DNA of 64,000 nucleotides, taken from assembly GCF_015594845.1 (NCBI RefSeq), contig NZ_JADNRK010000010.1:16865-80864 (forward strand), given 5' to 3'. Below, piece by piece: positions 60,206 to 64,000 of the stretch (position 1 is the stretch's first letter; each line of letters begins with the position of its first letter). The notes beneath the pieces were generated by a model that searched no databases, was not told the origin of the DNA, and saw only the letters and a list, made by a program, of their open reading frames with translations. This DNA is from Alkalibacter mobilis (GTDB taxonomy: Bacteria > Bacillota > Clostridia > Eubacteriales > Alkalibacteraceae). The translations under genes were made by a program, and so were the position numbers.

Positions 60206-60234
60206 AGTTTAAAACCTAGACAACTTTTTGTCAA
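60206..60234 (-). promoter_or_regulatory. Promoter of the CODH/ACS operon
   Basis: On the minus strand, consensus -35 TTGACA (60229-60234), 17-base spacer, -10 TAAACT (60206-60211). Confidence 0.75.
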
Positions 60235-60262
60235 TATAAAATAAAATGAAATTGATATTTTT

Positions 60263-60291
60263 TTGATAAAGTGATATTCTATTATTATAAA
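60263..60291 (+). promoter_or_regulatory. Promoter of the zinc-ribbon protein gene
   Basis: -35 TTGATA (60263-60268), 17-base spacer, -10 TATAAA (60286-60291), divergent from the CODH promoter. Confidence 0.65.
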
Positions 60292-60307
60292 AAAAGGAGG
60301 AATTACA

Positions 60308-60688
60308 ATGAATCAAATCAATTTCCAACAACCTTATCTATTATATGAAAAATGCGAGTGTCAAATGCAGCTTCCGGTAGACAAAATGAAAGTAAAGAAA
60401 GAAAAGGACGGCTATCTTTTGAGTTATAAAACTACCTGTCCAAGTTGTGGTACAGAATATGATAAAGCCTTTCATATTACTGAAAATCCTTTGGATTTCA
60501 GCGATCATGTAAATGCATTCAAAGTTTTACCCGCCCTCAAAGATGAATTGGCCGTTGTTAAACTTGACTCATTGAAGGGAAAGATCAAAGATGGTGAATT
60601 GTTTTTTTACGGCAATTACAAACATCTCAGATTCTTTGACAATAAAATTCAGGACGACGTCATTGTTATCGATTACAGCAAATCTTGA
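60308..60688 (+). CDS. Hypothetical zinc-ribbon protein
   Basis: 126 residues. Cys16-x-Cys18 and Cys44-x2-Cys47 (KCECQ and TCPSCGTEYDK) form a likely zinc ribbon across an N-terminal beta region. The C-terminal half (DGELFFYGNYKHLRFFDNKIQDDVIVIDY) has no recognised motif. It has a strong AAAGGAGG ribosome site and its own promoter. It is transcribed divergently from the CODH/ACS operon, sharing the 187-base region that contains O3; a role connected with CODH is only positional inference. Confidence 0.75.
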   Translation: MNQINFQQPYLLYEKCECQMQLPVDKMKVKKEKDGYLLSYKTTCPSCGTEYDKAFHITENPLDFSDHVNAFKVLPALKDELAVVKLDSLKGKIKDGELFFYGNYKHLRFFDNKIQDDVIVIDYSKS

Positions 60689-60746
60689 ATTTAATTATTC
60701 ATTTTCAAATAAAGCACATCAGCTTTTTTATTGTTAATTTTGAGTC

Positions 60747-60803
60747 AATATATAAGACATACATTGCATTTATTTTATGCTAATTGTATGTCTTATATAT
60801 ATT
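60747..60803. repeat. A/T-rich inverted repeat between the zinc-ribbon gene and the PBP gene
   Basis: Arms AATATATAAGACATACA (60747-60763) and its complement within 60785-60803, with about 21 bases between. It lies between convergent genes and may terminate both, but it is poor in G+C and lacks a distinct T-run. Confidence 0.55.
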
Positions 60804-60826
60804 AATCATGTATATTATATTTTCCA

Positions 60827-62932
60827 TTACCTAAATTCTACCTTTAAAAAGTCCCACAGATGAAATCTGTCACAATCATCAGGTTCAGAACCCGGCCGAT
60901 AAAATCTTGCAATTTTGTTAGCGTCAGGACAATAGCCTTCGATATGCTTAAGATTGCTTGCTTTGTCTATCTGTACTTTTAGTACAATTTCATCCGAAAA
61001 CAGCTGTTCTTCATTCTTGAGAATTGAGATTTCTGTTACCTCATTCTCATTATAGGATTCTTTGTGCTCATCATTGTCTATGAGAACATAAACCCTTTCC
61101 GTTTCGTATTTGTTGGATTCATACATATAATCAGGTTCATCGATCAAATCTTCAGAAATTAAATTTTTCATATAATCTCCATATGCGCCTGCAGCTTGGC
61201 TGCTTGAACCCTTTACAGGTTTGGAGTCAACGTTTCCAATCCAAACAACTGTGGAATACTTTCCGGTAAAACCCGAAAACCATAAATCCCTGGAATCTGA
61301 ACTAGTCCCTGTTTTTCCCCCTGTAATCAACGGGTTACCTGCTTTGGTCCCAGTTCCGTCAAAAACGTTATTAATCAGTACATCTTTTATATAATTTGAT
61401 GTATCTGAAGAAATTATATCGGTCAAATTATCCTCATTAGCCTTTTTGGCGTATATGATTTTATCAGCTTCTATAATCCTATCTATTGAATATGAATCGA
61501 CCTTGGATCCTTCATTTAAAAAAATCGTATAAGCCGCTGCCATTTCCAATGGTGAAACACCATATGTCAATCCTCCCAAAGCGGTAGATAAACCACGATC
61601 GTCATCGCTCAGCATTGAAAAACCCAAAGTTTTTAAGTGTTCGATAGTATTTTCTATGCCAAACTCATTCATTACTTTAACTGCCGGAATATTCAAGGAT
61701 TTGGTCAATGCCACCCTGACAGTTACATATCCGTAATAATTACCATCAGCACTTTTGGGAATATACCCGTTGAAATCCGTCTTTTCATCCAAAACAATAG
61801 AGTTTTTTTCAATTACCCCATCGTCCAATGCTGCAGCGTATATGAGTGGTTTAAGTGTGGACCCCGGTTGTCTGGGCGTAGAAGCCAAATCAATCTCGCT
61901 TTTACCGCCTATATAAGTTTTGATTTTTCCATTTGAATCAACTGAAACAAGCGCTCCATCGATTTCATTCCAATTTTTTTCAACAATCAAGTCCTCTAAA
62001 GCTTTTATTCCCGCCTTTTGAAATCTGGTATCGATCGTAGTGTGGATCGCAAGGCCGCTTTTTTTTAAAGTATCTACAGCCTTTTGATACTCGACTATTC
62101 CGGATACCACCATGTACTCAGATATAACATGGGATATGAAATCTTCATATCCTGATTTGAATCTTATGCTGTTGTTGAATTCATTTTGAGATTTTATGAT
62201 CAACTCCTGAGAAACGGCAGCTTGATATTCTTCCTCATTAATATGATTTCTTTCAAACATCCTCTTCAAAACTACTTCTTGTCTTTTTTTTGCCTTTTCA
62301 AAATACAGATCAGGTTGATACCCACTGGGAGCCTGGGGCAATCCTGCTATTAATGCACTTTCTGCTAAATCCAATTCCCATACATTTTTTCCGAAATATC
62401 TCAAACTTGCCTGCTGAACTCCGTATACACCACCGCCCAAGTATATCTCATTGAGATACATCTCCATAATTTCGTCTTTATTGTAAATTTTTTCTAGCGC
62501 AGCTGCGGTCTTGGCTTCTTTTATCTTTCTCTTCAAGGTTTGTTCCGTAGATATCTCTTCGAAAAGATTTCTTGCCAATTGTTGTGTAATTGTACTGGCA
62601 CCTTCAGAAATTTTCCCGTCTTTTAAATTGGTCAACAGCGCTCTTGCTATTCCCTGAATATCGTACCCCCCATGCTGGTAGAATCTTTTATCTTCAACAT
62701 CTACCAGTGCTGTAACCAGTTGTTGGGGGATCCTTTCCAATTTTACGTAAGTCCGATTTTCCTCGTATATTTCTGCGACTATTTCTCCGTCCGACGAGTA
62801 AATCACTGACTTTTGACTGGGTACATACTCGAAATCAACCAAATCGACAGGCTTTACTGTTAAAAAAAACCCTCCCATCGCTGCTATTGCAGCGAAAAAT
62901 AATAACACACTATATAAAAGTATTCTTTTCAT
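60827..62932 (-). CDS. Class A penicillin-binding protein (PBP1a family)
   Basis: Bifunctional peptidoglycan glycosyltransferase/transpeptidase. About 701 residues from the ATG at 62932 (a TTG at 62953 would overlap the rluD-like gene). An N-terminal membrane anchor (LLYSVLLFFAAIAAMGGFFL) precedes the GT51 domain with catalytic Glu in VEDKRFYQHGG and GASTITQQLARNL. The transpeptidase motifs are STLK (QPGSTLKPLIYAA), SLN (TKSLNIPAVKVM) and KTG (GGKTGTSSDSRD). A C-terminal extension of about 100 residues follows. Confidence 0.94.
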   Translation of the reverse strand: MKRILLYSVLLFFAAIAAMGGFFLTVKPVDLVDFEYVPSQKSVIYSSDGEIVAEIYEENRTYVKLERIPQQLVTALVDVEDKRFYQHGGYDIQGIARALLTNLKDGKISEGASTITQQLARNLFEEISTEQTLKRKIKEAKTAAALEKIYNKDEIMEMYLNEIYLGGGVYGVQQASLRYFGKNVWELDLAESALIAGLPQAPSGYQPDLYFEKAKKRQEVVLKRMFERNHINEEEYQAAVSQELIIKSQNEFNNSIRFKSGYEDFISHVISEYMVVSGIVEYQKAVDTLKKSGLAIHTTIDTRFQKAGIKALEDLIVEKNWNEIDGALVSVDSNGKIKTYIGGKSEIDLASTPRQPGSTLKPLIYAAALDDGVIEKNSIVLDEKTDFNGYIPKSADGNYYGYVTVRVALTKSLNIPAVKVMNEFGIENTIEHLKTLGFSMLSDDDRGLSTALGGLTYGVSPLEMAAAYTIFLNEGSKVDSYSIDRIIEADKIIYAKKANEDNLTDIISSDTSNYIKDVLINNVFDGTGTKAGNPLITGGKTGTSSDSRDLWFSGFTGKYSTVVWIGNVDSKPVKGSSSQAAGAYGDYMKNLISEDLIDEPDYMYESNKYETERVYVLIDNDEHKESYNENEVTEISILKNEEQLFSDEIVLKVQIDKASNLKHIEGYCPDANKIARFYRPGSEPDDCDRFHLWDFLKVEFR

Positions 62933-62949
62933 GTCTTCATTCGGCCCTC

Positions 62950-63858
62950 TCAAACACCGTTAAACCCCAAATCTTCTACTAAAAGCAACATATCATCGGG
63001 AAGTCGGCATTCCACTTCGATCCACTGGCCGCTTCGCGGTTGAAAAAATCCAACTTTCCCACTGTGTAAAGCTTGCCTTCTTATTTTTGTGTTGGAACCT
63101 TCAGGATTGTACAAACTGTCACCAGCAAGTGGATTGCCTATTTCTTTCATGTGCACTCTGATCTGGTGGGTCCTACCGGTTTCAAGCCTGAGTTCGACCA
63201 AAGAATTTTGACCATTTGATTTCAGGCATTTATAATAAGTTACTGAGTTTTTTCCTGTATCGGTAATCTCTCTGACAATAGATTCCTCCGTCAGCCGCCC
63301 GATAGGCAAATCGATTTTCCCTTCTATTTCTGGAGTTCTGCCCTCTACAACAGCATAATAAATTTTAACTACTTTGTCGTCTTTCATCTGTCCTTGAATA
63401 TGCTGATGAGCAAATTTACTTTTAGCTATGATAACCAGACCTGTGGTATCACGATCAAGCCTATTTACGAATCGAATTTTTGCATCTATATCATGATCTA
63501 CAAAATATTTTGCAACCCCGTTGGCAAGGTTGTTTTCCTGATGTCCTTTTGTCGGGTGTGTCACCATGTTGGCTTCCTTATTAACTATTAGAACATCACT
63601 GTCTTCATAGACAACTTCAATTTTATATTCACTTGGTTCAGCATCTATTTTTTCAGTAGGCATCAACACTGTCAAGATGTCTCCCGGCTTCATCTCTTGG
63701 ATAACATTGACCTTTTTCCCATTTAAAAGTATCTTGCCTTCTCTCTTAATAAATTTTAAGAGCCTTGAAGAGAAACCTTTGTTCCCCTGCAAATAATCTT
63801 TTATTAATTTATTTTCACTTTCATTTACATACATTATTACATTGTTTGATTCTTTCAT
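62950..63858 (-). CDS. RluA/RluD family pseudouridine synthase
   Basis: 302 residues. An N-terminal S4 domain (SRLLKFIKREGKILLNGKKV) is followed by the RluA-type catalytic domain with the Asp in VNRLDRDTTGLVIIAKSK; the usual preceding His is Asn. The specific rRNA target (23S, RluD-like) is not certain. A GAGGT ribosome site precedes the ATG; it lies within 20 bases of the 3' end of a group II intron. It overlaps the upstream end of the PBP frame only if the PBP TTG start is used. Confidence 0.92.
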   Translation of the reverse strand: MKESNNVIMYVNESENKLIKDYLQGNKGFSSRLLKFIKREGKILLNGKKVNVIQEMKPGDILTVLMPTEKIDAEPSEYKIEVVYEDSDVLIVNKEANMVTHPTKGHQENNLANGVAKYFVDHDIDAKIRFVNRLDRDTTGLVIIAKSKFAHQHIQGQMKDDKVVKIYYAVVEGRTPEIEGKIDLPIGRLTEESIVREITDTGKNSVTYYKCLKSNGQNSLVELRLETGRTHQIRVHMKEIGNPLAGDSLYNPEGSNTKIRRQALHSGKVGFFQPRSGQWIEVECRLPDDMLLLVEDLGFNGV

Positions 63859-63874
63859 TGATTACCTCTTTCTA

Positions 63875-64000
63875 ATCGAGTAGGAGAAAGTTTTCATAAA
63901 ACATGAAAACCTTCGACCTCTCACACCACCGTGCGTACCGTTCGGTACACGGCGGTTCAATCAACTTAACAATTGACACACCTTTCGGTGTAGTAATCTA
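63875..64000 (-). mobile_element. 3' end of a group II intron (probable class C), domains V and VI
   Basis: On the minus strand a 34-base domain V is present (plus 63925-63958): lower stem ACCGCCGTG / CACGGTGGT, 2-base CG bulge, upper stem capped by a GAAC loop. The catalytic triad reads CGC, as in group IIC introns, in place of AGC. Domain VI follows as a hairpin (TTTTCAT ... ATGAAAA), and the 3' end is ...CTACTCGAT with the probable branch-point A. The intron body and any reverse-transcriptase ORF lie beyond position 64000. The 3' exon begins with the ribosome site of the pseudouridine synthase gene. Confidence 0.82.

Noticed and set aside
60747..60803. Mobile-element inverted repeats
   Set aside because: No transposase or target duplication nearby; position between convergent genes fits a terminator-like or chance A/T palindrome.
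1..64000. tRNA, rRNA or CRISPR loci
   Set aside because: No cloverleaf-like sequences, rRNA signatures or regularly spaced repeats were noticed by eye; a tRNAscan or CRISPR search would settle this.

Overview
The window reads as a chromosomal segment of a low-G+C, Gram-positive anaerobe of the class Clostridia that uses the Wood-Ljungdahl (reductive acetyl-CoA) pathway, that is, an acetogen or a close relative. The evidence is a complete carbonyl-branch cluster (CODH, ACS, corrinoid iron-sulfur protein, AcsE, CooC-type maturases, RACo), the methyl-branch genes fhs-fchA-folD, a Firmicutes-type ppdK/PSRP/CcpN module, a T-box ahead of glyQS, and long tandem operons with GGAGG ribosome sites. No rRNA, tRNA or CRISPR array was seen. 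The species cannot be named from the sequence.

Layout. 1-3.0 kb: pyruvate phosphate dikinase (cut by the window edge), its regulatory kinase/phosphorylase and a CBS-domain repressor. 3.1-4.7 kb: glycyl-tRNA synthetase with a T-box leader. 4.7-10.7 kb: phoH-yqfF-ybeY-dgkA-cdd-era-recO. 10.7-14.9 kb: prmA-rsmE-mtaB-HIT, then rpsU-yqeY from their own promoter. 15-20.3 kb: a TraX-like membrane protein, an ACT protein with its UPF0210 partner, and a small operon of an unknown acidic protein with pdp and recX. 20.3-28.1 kb: one long cobalamin uptake and salvage operon (btuF, permease, ATPase, cobQ, cobU, cobS, cobC, AIR-synthase-like protein) under a cobalamin riboswitch. 28.1-32 kb: nth, an EamA transporter, folC and a TetR regulator. 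32.2-34 kb: cobT plus an ECF substrate-binding component under a second cobalamin riboswitch. 34-36.7 kb: an unassigned cassette of two TIM-barrel proteins and an amidohydrolase. 36.8-42 kb: a methyltransferase gene, then a tetrahydrofolate riboswitch, then folT-fhs-fchA-folD. 42.2-49 kb: a RACo-type activator, ilvBN, a GNAT-like protein, a corrinoid protein and a DUF3786-like protein. 49-60.3 kb: the CODH/ACS operon cooS-cooC-acsB-acsF-acsD-acsC-acsE-RACo, with a divergent zinc-ribbon protein. 60.8-64 kb: a class A PBP and an RluD-type pseudouridine synthase, with the 3' end of a group II intron immediately upstream.

How it fits together. Formate is taken to methyl-THF by Fhs, FchA and FolD (the methylene-THF reductase is not in the window). 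AcsE moves the methyl group to the corrinoid protein AcsCD, CODH supplies CO, and AcsB makes acetyl-CoA. RACo proteins reactivate oxidised corrinoids. The pathway depends on folate and B12, and both supplies are encoded here under their own riboswitches: FolC and FolT for folate, and the Btu/Cob genes for cobamide. FolD has lost two residues needed for cyclohydrolase activity, which fits the separate FchA.

The most interesting signal is a shared 12-bp palindrome, TTGTATATACAA, found downstream of the -10 box in three promoters: the extra methyltransferase/folate operon, the stand-alone corrinoid protein, and the CODH/ACS operon. It looks like the operator of an unidentified (perhaps GntR-type) regulator that ties these C1 operons into one regulon. 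Three intercistronic hairpins inside the C1 operons have every stem mismatch rescued as G-U only on the sense strand, which suggests functional mRNA structures.
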